Assembly: GCA_033239525.1 (NCBI GenBank)
Contig: BSYO01000023.1
Coordinates: forward strand, 13,160,158-13,224,157
Length of the DNA stretch: 64,000 bases
From: Nepenthes gracilis
Taxonomy: Eukaryota; Streptophyta; Magnoliopsida; Caryophyllales; Nepenthaceae
Direction of reading: 5' to 3'
Position numbers and translations under genes: made by a program. Within the stretch, counting starts at the first letter, position 1. Each line of letters starts with the position of its first letter. Below the pieces are notes generated by a model. The model was not told the origin of the DNA. It saw nothing but the letters and a program-made list of their open reading frames with translations, and searched no databases. This document shows positions 49,237 through 60,358 of the stretch, one piece after another.

Positions 49237-50750
49237 ATGGTGAACACAATGGTGCAAGCAAGTGAGTCCGCTAGAGACATGACTTCGCCTGACCAGGACG
49301 ACGCTGCCGGTGCTATGGTCAACGGGATGCCCGTACTTTTTTTTAAAAAATCTAGTGGAGCACATATAGAATACGAACAAAATACTCCAAATGCTCTACT
49401 TTCGCCAAGAGCACACACAATAGGGGGCTCTGCCAGTAGCAGCCCCTGCGCCGGCCTCCTAGAAGGAAGGCCAAAGGAAGAAGAAATCAGCTGAGAAATC
49501 CAAAAGGGCGAACGACATTCAGATACCAGAATCCTCTCAAGCCCAAAGCCGACTAAGGCATGAGGAATGTTCTGGCAATGTGACTCCGGAGGAAAGCCCG
49601 GAACGAAGGAATCTCCGATATTTTCGGAAGGAATCTAGGCCCCGAGCCCAAGAGGGAACCTCCTGGGACATCAGATCTACTAGTGGCAGTAGCCGGCCGG
49701 CTGCTGGCCACACTAGAGAGAGAACGAAATTGAGGATATATCTCAACTCCAAAAGATCAGCCAACACCGCTTAAACTGATCCAAGACTGGAGAAGATCGA
49801 AAATCGCATCTTCAAAGACAATAAACACGTGATAGATCTTGACAGGTCTCATTTCACAGTGGAGATCTTGAACCGTCAAATGCCGACGAAATTAAACATG
49901 CCAACCCTTGATTCATAGGTTGAGAGCATTGATCCCATGGATCACCTAAACCACTTCCGCACCCATCTGAATCTACAAGGGTTGGAAGACGCAGCCATGT
50001 GCCGCTGTTTCGCGCTAACATTAAAACCTTCGCATTTGGTTCTGTCACCTCCCCTCAGATTCTATCCTGAGCTTCTAGGAACTTTTTGACATCTTCTTGA
50101 CACAGTACGCCTCCAGCTGTCAGAAAGAGAAGTAGCTGTGATATCTCTCCCATATCAAGCAGAAGTAAGGAGAAAATTCACGGAGGTTTTTGGATCGCTT
50201 CGTAGCGGAGGCAAGAAGAATCTCCGGGCTGATAGAGGAGATGAAGCTTAACAATTTTATCTTTATCTTAACGCATGGGGACTTGTTTAGGCACCTGGTG
50301 CATAAGAAATCACAAACTTTCAGGGAGGCGGAGTCAATCATCAGGACCTATGCAACGGTAGAAGAGACCAATGAGGTTAAGCGTCTCAAGCGGATCGAAC
50401 ATCCTTACTCTTTCCCAACTGTGGAAAAAAGGAAGCATAATGGTGTTGAACATTTTCACCGGAAGCAGCACAGGGCTGGAGCGCCAGAGAGGAGGGACTA
50501 CGGGCTGACCAACCTGATACCCTTGACAGACACATGCATCAACGTCCTCATGCAGATCCATGGGGAGAAGTTCCTTTAGTGGCCAAAGCCACTTAAGAAG
50601 GTAGAGGGAGAAAATCCATTTAAATATTATAATTTTTATCAATCTCACGGACACTCCATGGAGGACTGCAAAACACTCTAGAGAGAAATCGAGGAGCCAT
50701 ACGTAGGAGACACCTCACCAAGTTCATCAAGAACCCTGGTCAGAGCTCAA
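49237..50750 (+). pseudogene. gag: gag pseudogene of the Tat element
   Basis: Gag forms the capsid that packages element RNA. The frame opens at 49237 (MVNTMVQASES). Its core shows the retrotransposon gag signature near 49890-50030 (MPTLDS, stop, then DPMDHLNHFRTHLNLQGLED and AAMCRCFALTLKP). It continues through GLIEEMKLNNFIFILTHGD (50235) to a zinc-knuckle-like region near 50620-50680 (YYNFYQSHGHSMEDC), where the first cysteine of the usual C-x-x-H pattern reads as tyrosine. Several stops and at least two frameshifts interrupt it. It cannot make a full protein. Confidence 0.8.
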
Positions 50751-50859
50751 GGAACGATCAGAGCCTTCCCCACCATGAAATCGTGTTGTGGTTGGGGTGG
50801 TCAATATGATCGCTACTTGGCCAGTCAAAACCCTAGCGCATCGTAAGGAGGAACAAATT

Positions 50860-51341
50860 AGACAGAAGAAGCAGCGCACGGAAGATAATGTTATTAGCTT
50901 TAGTGATAACGACTTGAGCCATGTAATCTCCCCCTTACTGATCCCCTTATTGTATTTGCTCTCGTTTCAGATGGTAGTATTGACTACCAGCTCAAACGAG
51001 TCTTTATTGATAATAAAAGTTTTCGCGCTTTGCTTTACCTTAATGCGTTTTTTAAATTTGGTTTAAAAAAGAATCAATTGAAGCCTGTCGAAGACCTATT
51101 CTGCGGCTTGGACAACGAGCCAGTGACTGTCAAAAGGACAATTCAACTGGAGGTCACCCTGGGCGCATATCTAAGGATGGCAAGCTGCACGCTCACATTC
51201 TTGGTCATCAATCTGTCCTCCGTGTACAATGCCATTCTAGGTCGCCCGTGCCTAACTGCATTCAGAGCTGTCATCTCAATACCGCACCTCAAGATGAAGT
51301 TCCCAACAACATGCAGTATCGGTGAGGTGTTAGGCGACTAA
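50860..51341 (+). pseudogene. Aspartic protease region of pol (decayed)
   Basis: The protease matures the Gag-Pol polyprotein. ISFSDNDLSHV (50893) leads into the domain. A frameshift near 50930 moves the rest to another frame: KPVEDLFCGL, then VYNAILGRPCLTAFRAVIS and KFPT, a characteristic end of Tat proteases. The catalytic DTG/DSG lies in the shifted part and is not readable as intact. The next stop is at 51341. Confidence 0.75.
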
Positions 51342-51430
51342 GTCGTTGGGAGAACATACTACATGTCCTAGATCGCGCCCATTGGCACATTAAAGTCGTA
51401 GGGAAACTTGACCATCGAGATGAATCAACT

Positions 51431-53010
51431 TTGCAACAGGCGTACTCTGGTCAAGCCATCGATCTAATCCCACTAAATCTGGAAGACCCGGAGAGGTGCG
51501 TACGGATCGAGGGCTCACTCACTAGTACACTATGCAACGAGCTGGTTATGTTCTTACGTCAGAACGTTGACGTCTTCGCATGGATAACCGCTGACATGCC
51601 TGAAATTCTGATCGGAGTAATGGTCTACAAGTTGGGCCTCGATTTCGGTGGCAAACCCATTAGGCAAAAGCGGAGAAACTACTCCGTGGAAAAGTTAGTT
51701 GCCATTTGGGAGGAAGTAAAAAGGCTATTGGACGCCGACTTCATTAGAGAAGTCTAGTACCCGGATTGGCACTCCAAAGTCGTCATTGTAAAGAAAAGTA
51801 ATGAAAAATGACAAATGTGTGTCGACTTTATCGACGTTAATAAAGCCTGTTTGACAGACAGCTTTCCTATACTCATGATCGACCTCTTGGTGGACTCGAC
51901 ATTCGGACACGAGCTTTTGAGCTTCATGAATGCTTACTCGGGTTATAACCAAATCCGAATGAGTCATAAGGATGAGGAGCACACTTTGTTCATGATAGAC
52001 TAATGCGCCTACTACTATAGGGTAATATCCTTATCAACGGCTTGTGAATAAGATGTTCAAAAAAGAACGTACATCGATGACAAACTTAAAGTAAGACCAT
52101 CAATGACCATATCAATCGGCTTGTGAATAAGATGTTCTAAAAAATCGGAAATTTTTGGGGTTTGTCATCTCCCAATGGGGATCAAAGAGAACTTAAAAAT
52201 ATCAAGGCTCTCGGGGACATGACACCACCTTAGAATGTCAAAGACGTCCAAAGGTGTACATCGAATGAGTCATAAGGATGACAAACTTTGTTCAAAAGTA
52301 AGACTACTATAGGGTAATCATATGACCTTGTGAATAAGATGTTATCCGCAATATGGATCTAACTCACAAAGTAAATCCTATCGAGGTCCTTCGAGGTGTG
52401 TGCACGAATCAGATGAAACTCTATCCCTCTAAACGCGTCTTTGGAGTACCTTCGGGGAAATTTTTGGGGTTTGTCATCTCCCAATGGGGGATCAAAGAGA
52501 ACTCAGAAAATATCAAGGCTCTCAGGGACATGACACCACCTTAGAATGTCAAAGACGTCCAAAGGCTAACAGGAATGCTTACTCGGGTTATAACCAAATC
52601 CGAATGAGTCATAAGGATGAGGAGCACACTTTGTTCATGATAGACTAATGCGCCTACTACTATAGGGTAATGTCCTTTGGCTTAAAGAACGCAGGAGCAA
52701 CATATCAACGGCTTGTGAATAAGATGTTCAAAAATCAGATCGGCCGCAATATGGAGGTGTACATCGATGACAAACTTGTCAAAGTAAGACCATCAATGAC
52801 CATATCCGCGATCTAACGGAATCCTTCGAGGTGCTGTGCACGAATCAGATGAAACTCTATCCCTCTAAACGCGTCTTTGGAGTACCTTCGGGGAAATTTT
52901 TGGGGTTTGTCATCTCCCAATGGGGGATCAAAGAGAACTCAGAAAATATCAAGGCTCTCAGGGACATGACACCACCTTAGAATGTCAAAGACGTCCAAAG
53001 GCTAACAGGA
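51431..53010 (+). pseudogene. Reverse transcriptase domain of pol (decayed and scrambled)
   Basis: Reverse transcriptase copies element RNA into DNA. 51431-51757 holds the N-terminal part (DVFAWITADMPEI, LDADFIREV). After stops come MCVDFIDVNKAC and LLSFMNAYSGYNQIRMSHKD (51815-52003). The active-site YIDD is readable at 52760-52771. Between 52010 and 53010 the sequence repeats itself in partly deleted blocks (see findings). Stops replace residues normally coded by CAG, CAA or TGG. Confidence 0.85.
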
Positions 53011-53138
53011 AGACTAGCGTCTTTGACCGTTTCCTGGCCAAGTCAGGAGACAAGTACCAGCCATTCTTCAAGGCTCTAAGGGGGACAAAGGCAAACGGAT
53101 TCCAGTGGACTGTAGAATGCTAGGCAGCCTTCGATGAA

Positions 53139-53520
53139 TTGAAGCGATACCTGGCCAGTTCGCCGTTCTTGACATCATCCAAGGACGGAGAAGAGCTATA
53201 TCTCTACTTGGTAGCGTCGGATGTGGCTCTCAGCTCTTTCCTTATATGCCAGGACTCCGACACTCAGCGGCTGGTCTACTATGTAAGTAAAATGTTGACC
53301 GACATAGAAACACGCTACCCATGCCCGAAAAAGTTAGCCTTGGCACTTATTTTCTCTTTCCGAAAACTGAGACCCTATTTCCAGGCACCCCATGTGGTAG
53401 TTCTAACCGACCAATCTTTAAAAAATATTCTCCAGAAACCTGATATTTTCGGACGGCTGGTAAAATGAGCAATCGAATTGGGTGAGTTCGGCATTAAATT
53501 TCGGTCCAAACCAGCCATCA
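53139..53520 (+). pseudogene. RNase H domain 1 (RT connection) of pol
   Basis: LYLYLVASDVALSSFLICQD, VYYVSKMLTDIETRYP, then LVVLTDQSLKN-type wording identify the gypsy RNase H region that follows reverse transcriptase. A TGA replaces the usual W after GRLVK (53466). Confidence 0.8.
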
Positions 53521-53609
53521 AATGGCAGGCCCTAGCCAACTTTATTGTCGAGACTACGACCCTAATTCCTGATGAATATCCCACTGAAGACACAGGACTA
53601 CACGAGGAG

Positions 53610-53972
53610 GAACCAGAATGGATTCTCAACGTAGACAGATCGTCTATGGATTCAGGCAACTGCACCGGAGTGGTCCTGAGGACCCCTGATGGGTTCGAGG
53701 TGAAGTATCCCCTTAGACTCGACTTCTCGGCCACCAATAATATTTCCTAATACGAAACCCTGTTGGTTGGATTAAGACTAGCTAAAGAGTACTCCGCTAT
53801 GCGGTTGACCGTCTACAGCGACTCTGAGCTAGTTGTTAACCAAGCCAACGAGAATTTCGAAGCATGCAGTCCCCACTTGGCCAAATACTTGGCCAAGGTA
53901 AAGGAAACCAGCCGGAGATTTGACAAAGTAACCCATGTTCACATTCCCAAAATAGAGAACTGGAAGGCTGAT
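53610..53972 (+). pseudogene. Second (archaeal-type) RNase H domain, Tat hallmark
   Basis: WILNVDRSSMDSGNCTGVVL, PLRLDFSATNNIS, a stop, then YETLLVGLRLAKEYS and VYSDSELVVNQANENFE form the extra RNase H found in Tat elements. The first motif reads NVDRSS where DGASN- or DGSS-like wording is usual. Two stops follow KAD at 53972. Confidence 0.8.
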
Positions 53973-54149
53973 TAATAAGCCAGAGTAGTGGCGGCCAAAA
54001 ATTCAGAACAGTACTCGAAGGATATGCGGGAGGTCTTAAGCACTCTTAGCACGAACGAACAAGAATCAATGCAAATCTTCGACATCGAAAGCTGGATGAC
54101 GCCTAAACGAAGCACTGCTAGACGACACGGATTAAGCAAAGCGGATCAA

Positions 54150-55311
54150 GAAGACTACCGGCTGGTATACCATGGTCAATGGAAAGTTATATTGCCGTGG
54201 CTACTCGATCCTTTACCTCAGGTGCTTGACCCCTGAGGAGGCAGACAACGTATTGAGTGAAATCCACCTTGGGATCTGCGGGTTGCATATTGGCGAGAAG
54301 AACCTAGCATTGAAAATCATGCGCCAAGGATATTACTGGACAACGATAAAGAGAGATGCACTCCACTCTGTTAAGAAGTGTGAAAATTGCCAACTTCACG
54401 GCAATCTTCACCACCAACCACTTGCAGAATTAAGGACTCTCTAAGCTCCTTGTTCTTTCACACAATTGGGGGTCGATATTCTCGACCAGTTTCCCATTGC
54501 CACCAGGCAAAGAAAGTTCATCATCGCCGGCATCGACTACTTCATCACTAAGTGGGTTGAAGCCACCTTGTTAACCAAGATCACGGAGTACAATGCTCTG
54601 AAATTTGTCCACCAAAGTATAGTCAGCAGATTTGGCGTTCCCAAGGTTATCATGACTGACAACGGAACCCAATTTACCAAAAAATACTTCACCAAGTATT
54701 GCACCAGTCTAGGCATCAGATTGGTTCACACTTCGGTAGCGTACCCATAAGCTAATGGACAGGTGAAAGTCACAAACCGTACGCTACTCCATGATCTGAA
54801 GACCAAGTTGGAGGACACAGAGGGCTCTTGAGTGGACGAGCCGCCCTCCATCCAATGGTCTTATCAGACGACTCCAAATGAGCCAATTCGCGAGGCACCC
54901 TTCAATTTCTGCTATGGGACTGAAGCGGTAATTCCAGTTGAGATCGGGCTTTCAAACCTTAGGGTCGAATCCTTCAATCCGTAAGGAAACTCCCAAAAAA
55001 TTCGGGAACACCTAGATTTATTAGAGGAAGCCCGCAACGCTGCCAGGATGCGGACGGCGGCCTACAAACAGTGAATTGCTCGCTAGTACAATAAGAAAGT
55101 AAAAGCACAACAATTCAACGTTGAGGACTTGGTCTTAAGGAGCATCGAAGCTACAGGCAATGTTACTAACTGGAATAAACTTTTTTCAAACTGGGAGGGC
55201 CCTTTCTTGGTCTTCACTATCATGCAAAACGGAGTATACAAATTTCAGATTCAGAACGGTAAGCTAGTTTCTCGGACGTGGAATACGGTTCACCTCAAGT
55301 GCTATTTTTAG
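54150..55311 (+). pseudogene. Integrase domain of pol (catalytic Glu changed)
   Basis: Integrase joins element DNA to the host chromosome. The zinc-binding HHCC part is visible at 54240-54400 (EIHLGICGLHIGEKNL ... KKCENCQLHG). The catalytic core has GVDILDQFP (first Asp) and VIMTDNGTQF (second Asp). In place of the usual YPQANGQVEVTNR it reads YP, stop, ANGQVKVTNR, so the catalytic Glu is Lys (near 54765). More stops follow; the C-terminal part (NWEGPFLVF, NTVHLKCYF) ends at 55311. It is inactive on two grounds. Confidence 0.88.
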
Positions 55312-56269
55312 TGAAGGCACAGATAAGTCAACCATATGCATGTAGGTAGGAATACTCTTCATGTTGTATTTGTTGTACCACTGCACGGTAGACTTCCTTT
55401 CCTTTCTTTTCCATATGCATATATATATATCTGTTTGTAGGTTTATAAGACCTAAACTATCCCTAAGTTGGGAGGATTTTTATCCTTTCGTAGCTAAATC
55501 CTGGTCATCCAGGCATGCACGGTCGTAACTAAACCTTGGTCATTCAAGCGGCCTATGAGCGGTCGTAACTAAACCCTGTTCAACGAGGCGGTCCACGAAT
55601 GGTGGTAATTAAACCCTGTTCATTCAGGCGGCCTACTAACGGTCAAACTAAACCTTGATCATCCAAGTGGCCCATTCGCGGTCAAAATCTTAGGGGGCTC
55701 AACCAATACACGTCATAACCTCATTCGCAAAGAGCGAGCGTGATCAGTCAATGACGATTATTGGAAGAAAAGGCTCTTCGTCCAAAAGTCAGCCGCCCCA
55801 GTTTGCACTTGGGCAATGCCACCAGGCCTCTATTCATGCATGAGCATAGAACAAGCTTGACCCGATATCAGGGTACACCTTGTGTCTGCTTTAGGACCTA
55901 AGTCCACCAAAGAACGCAACAAACCTCTCAAGCAGTACAGATCAGGCAACTTGTGTACGATACACTAAGTCAGCCAGACCACGAAACGACATGCAATTTG
56001 GAAAATGAAAAACAAAAACAGAAATGCAAGAAAGAAGATGCCAACCGCCATAACAAAATGGCGCACTAGGACACTATTCATTAATGTGTCATCATTATAA
56101 AAAGCGTATACATTGTTCTTTGTAACATCTCGCAAAAAGAAAAAGGAGCAAAAAGAGTCCAGACAATGCCGCCACTGCCGAGATATCATGTCTCAGCCTG
56201 GTGCCTTCCTGAGGTTGACGAACCTCCCTGAGAATTATGTCGGGACCTCCGACCGTGATCATTGGAGTA
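55312..56269. repeat. Post-pol spacer with a 40-bp tandem array
   Basis: Units beginning GGTCGTAACTAAACC lie at about 55521, 55561, 55601 and 55641, with a leading partial near 55487 and a trailing one at 55680. The period is almost exactly 40 bp. 55740-56110 then resembles 57120-57500 (GTCAGCCGCC/GTTGGCCGCC, TTAGGACCTAAGTCC/ATAGGACCTAACTCC), the downstream side of a diverged duplication covering the antisense-gene end. Confidence 0.7.
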
Positions 56270-59200
56270 CTACACCAAGTCAGATCTCCGTGTGGCATTA
56301 GCATTGCGTGAATCCAGGAACCCAACGGGGAAGCGATGATCCATCAGGGAAGTAATCCTGCGGCTGAAACGGATCCCCTTCTGAAACTGCTCCTCCAGAA
56401 CGGGCGCTGCCTCTTCAAGGTGAAGCCTCGTCCGCAACTCGCCCTCAAGCACCGCAATACGCTGCAAGGCCTGTTGGAGCTCCTCCTGGTCCTCTTGCCC
56501 GTCGTCGTTAAAGGTCAGGCCCGAACAAATGGAGCGCTCCTTCTCTTGAGTTGCTTCATCCTCCTCTAAGGACGATATCTCGACTGCGTCACCATGCACC
56601 TCGTAAGGCTGGCAAACAAAAGAGTGTTTGCAAGGGAAATACAAACCATTGTAACAAAAATCCTAAAGCCGGATGACAAAGGAAGTACTTGGCAAAAAAA
56701 CCTAGAGCGGTTGGTACAAGCGGCAAAGAAAGGCTCTGGGGAGCTCTCAGAGAATGATCACCTAGAAGAGGAACCATGGGAAGGGCTAGCCGTATTGTCC
56801 GGCCCCCAGTTGAGGGAGAGTCGAATGCCTATCATATTCTCATTAGCCATGACAAGTCAAGAATGGAGAACGGCTCAGGGGCAAGATTCCAGGGGAAAAC
56901 TGCTAAGGCAAAACTCCAGAACCCTAGCCAATTTATAAACTAGAGTTTCCGCCTAAAAGAATAACACGCAAATCAAAGGGTCGAGTCGCTTCAAGTCACA
57001 TCGTTTTGGAAACCAGCGATGCTTGCATCACAGTTACGAGGGGTCAGTTTGAGCGTTGCAGCAAAAACCCTCAGCCAGTGAAAGAGAAAAGAACGTGACA
57101 AAGGCACGAGCGACGGTGGACAGTATCCTAAGGGCGGGCTGCTCCGCCAAAAAGCTGCTCAGCCAAAAAAGCTGGCCGCCAAAAAGTTGGCCGCCTAAGT
57201 TCACACTTGAGTAGCGCTGTCAAGCTCTAGATCACACATGAAGGACAAGCTTCACCAGATGGCGGGATCCACCCTGGTGATTTCCATAGGACCTAACTCC
57301 TTTAGTGAACATCATGAACGTCTCAAAAAAGACGGACGACCAACCTGCTCACAATGCACCAAGTTGGCCAAAAAATGCAATGACAATGCATAAAAAGGCA
57401 ACAACTAAGGCGAGAACGAAGAACATCAGTAAAATATTTATTTTATTGATCAAAATCTGTACAACTACAATGAATAAGGGGCATAAAATCTACGAAGGAG
57501 CAGAGCCTCCAGGAGGAGGACGTACCTGTCTCACGAGGCTCTCACGANTCGCTGGACGGAATGGTTTGAGGGATCAAGAAGTTCCACTAGAAAGTTAGGG
57601 TCAACCAGCTGCGCTATGCGCTGGCAAAGGAAGACGCCCTCCCACAACCATGCCGTCAGCATGTCAGAAACCTCACGGGGGAGTATGCGAGTAGTCAACT
57701 CGTTCTCTAATGATGTCATTTGCTCTGCGAGTTGATCGATTCACCTCACAGCATTGTCCTTTTCCTCCATTAACAGGACGTTCTCTTCCCTCAATCTGGT
57801 GATCTCTTCTTCCAGATTGGCCACCACAACGCCTGTAAGCTGAGTATTCTCGTCCTTCAATTTCACGTTCTCAACCACCAGACTTGATATCATAGATTGC
57901 AGAGTGGCTGTCTCCTCCTGGTGCTCCGCTCTCTGTAACTCCAACTTCTCCTCAAATCAGGCTATCTCCTTATCACGATCGGAGATGACAAGGTCTCGTT
58001 GGCACACCTTGGTAACTGCCTTGCCAACTTTCTCCTCCTGCAGAGGCCGCACATGTCAAATGACAAAAAACGGAGTAGAATAGGGGAAGGAGAGTTACAA
58101 AAACTTTCCCGCCAGATTCGACGTTTAGGCCTCGCTGGCCTACTGTGCGACTTGGACTTTGGAGATGGAGGACTGAACACAACAGCCTCCTAGTCTGGCC
58201 CATTAGCGACCTCCGCCACACACTTCTCTAGAAGCTCAGTCATCAAGTCCTCCGACTCGTCAGGCTCTTCGCCAGCTAGCTCCTCCGGCATCGTAAGTTG
58301 CTCAAAAATCGACTCCGGCTGATCAACTGGAGGCTCAACAACTGACAGATCGATGACAGGCTCCGAAATTAGCTCTGTCAGCGGCTCAAGTGATGGCTCA
58401 TCAGCTGGCTCCAGTGGCCCCGTTCGCGGCTCGTCAGTTGGCTCCAGCAACTCAACTTGTAGCTCATCATCCAGCCCCAGTGGCTTCGCTCACGGCTCAT
58501 CAACCGGTGGCTCTGCTAGCGACTCTTCCGCTACCTCCATCATTTCAGCCGATGGCTCGAAAGCTGGATTAGGAGCCAGCTCCCCCAGCTCGAGCTATGG
58601 TGCCAACGTTGGCGCCGCTTGCACCAAAACCACAGAGCTGCCTGCTCCGTTGCACCACGAGGCTCCAAATTCCCCAAGTGCCATCTCCTCACTTGAGCGA
58701 TCCCCCACTCTAGAAAAACGGCCAGCCATTACGTAGTTTGGCCCAGAGGATGACGAAGACGGCTCCAAAGTTACAGCCCTCTTTCGCCCTAGACTTGTAG
58801 GAGCAGTAATAGGGGAGGGTTCCTCGATAATCATAACTCTGATTTTCCTCTTCCTCCGAGAAGCATCCGATGACGGCGAACCAAATTTTTGTGCTGGAGA
58901 AGGAGGACCTCAGTTGGCTCTCTTAGCCTCCTCTCGAGAAACCAGGTGGTCTCTCCTAAAGTTTCTAAAATGCTCCCTCACAAGCTCTGACAACTCTATA
59001 GCGGCAACCTCCTCCTTCTCTGGCATTCCAGTAAACGCCTTCGGTACCTTGCCCCATTCTCGGGACAAGGGCCACGACTCCACAACATGAACAAAGAAAA
59101 AGTGATCCTTCCAATTCTTCAGTGAATCATAAATAGCGCTGTTGATCAGAAGATCCCTTGGGGCCAGAGAGATCCAGCCAGCACTCTGAGTGAAGCAAAA

Positions 59201-59545
59201 CATCACTCTCACTGCGCTGATCGTCAACATCTGAGAATGATGGCGCATAAAGATGCACATGGAGTAGAGGTATCACACGGTATTAGCATGGAGCCGTGTG
59301 ATGGGCACCTAGAGAGCGGAAAGGATATCAAGCAGCTCCTGAGGGACTGGAAGACGGAGCCCACTCCTCAGGTGGGCCTCATACACAGTGATGCAACCCT
59401 CAGGAGGGGAGCATGCTCGATCATCCCTGCTAGGAACTCTAAAAAAGATCTCCTTAGGGATGTTGTACTCAAGATACAATTCCTTCACATTGCTCGCACT
59501 GAGAACTATAGCGATTTGGGAAGCCATGGAAACGAAGGAAAGCAA
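56270..59545 (-). pseudogene. Antisense ORF of Tat element (Transposase_28-like), with duplicated C-terminal module
   Basis: The minus-strand reading begins at 59545: YNIPKE, SPPEGCITVYEAHLRSGLRL and VPQELLDILSAL, the Transposase_28-like start shared with 4030-3710. It continues at 59260-58910 (LKNWKDHFFFVHVVESWPL, LVREHFRNF), an S/P/E-rich linker (58834-58190) and a coiled coil (57944-57741: VENVKLKDEN, EEEITRLREEN). The C-terminal module is at 57719-57531 (CQRIAQLVDPNFLVELLDPS). A second diverged module lies at 56644-56270 (RRITSLMDHRFPVGFLDSRN). Frame changes and stops break it. Genes in this position and orientation are known in Tat elements; their role is unknown. Confidence 0.75.
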
Positions 59546-59850
59546 TGAAAAACTTAGAATTTCTTAGGAAGGAAAAGATGGAGGAAGGCGTGGGAAGTTT
59601 GAAATGCAACGAATGGTACGCTTAAAGGTGTGTCAACATTAGGAAAGGGGAAAAACCATCTTAAAAATGCACGCCCATAATTATGACACGTGTCACTCTC
59701 TGAAAGGGTGCAGACGATTTGGATCCCCGGCCACATTAATTGCCAGGATCACAAATCCCCTGTGTGTGGACACATGGCCCACTTTTCAATTGATAATCTA
59801 GTGACGAGATGGCATATCCTTTCAAACTCCCACAATTCTCCAGACTAGAC
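59546..59850. other. Leader of the antisense gene
   Basis: This is the region upstream of the antisense start. It may hold its promoter. Minus strand near 59640-59700 includes GACACGTGTCATAAT. No clear TATA box was chosen. Confidence 0.3.
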
Positions 59851-60250
59851 AGTCAACGATCCGGTCAACTTTTCTTTCACAAGCTCTCCGGATTTCATCT
59901 TAGACGGTCAACGATCTGGTCAACTTTTCCTTCGTAAGCTCTACAGATTTCATCTTAGACGATCAATGATCCGGTCAACTTTTCCTTCGTAAGCTCTCCA
60001 GATTTCGTCTTAGGTGGTCAACGATCCAGTCAACTTTTTCTTTTCAAGCTCTCCAGATTTCATCTTAGATGGTCAACGATCCGGTCAACTTTTCCTTCGC
60101 AAGCTTTCCGGATTTCATCTTAGACGGTCAATGATCCGATCAACTTTTCCTTCGCAAGTCCTCTGGATTTCATCTTAGACAGTCAGCGATCCGGTCAACT
60201 TTTCCTCCGTAAGTTTTCCAGATTTCATCCTAGATGGTCAACGATCCAAC
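59851..60250 (+). repeat. 55-bp tandem array, seven full units plus a partial
   Basis: Units start at 59851, 59906, 59961, 60016, 60071, 60126 and 60181, with a partial at 60236; the period is exactly 55 bp throughout. Each reads GGTCAACGATCCGGTCAACT, then TTTCCTTCGTAAGCTCTCC and AGATTTCATCTTAGAC with a few substitutions. It lies in the 3' untranslated region just before the polypurine tract, where Tat elements are known to grow satellite-like arrays. Confidence 0.95.
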
Positions 60251-60339
60251 TGACCAGCTCTCCGAAGATTGACTTCACAACCAACGGCTTCCCCGAGAAG
60301 ATTGCCCATCCACTCACGTCCCATTAAGAACATATTGGA

Positions 60340-60358
60340 GGCCAAAGTCCCAGGGCTA
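60340..60358 (+). other. Polypurine tract region
   Basis: GGCCAAAGTCCCAGGGCTA directly precedes the right LTR. It is weaker in purines than usual but in the same place and with the same GGGCTA end as in the first element. Confidence 0.5.

Noticed and set aside
58353..58736. 127-codon Ser/Gly-rich plus ORF
   Set aside because: Opposite strand of the acidic linker of the antisense gene; low complexity explains the open frame.
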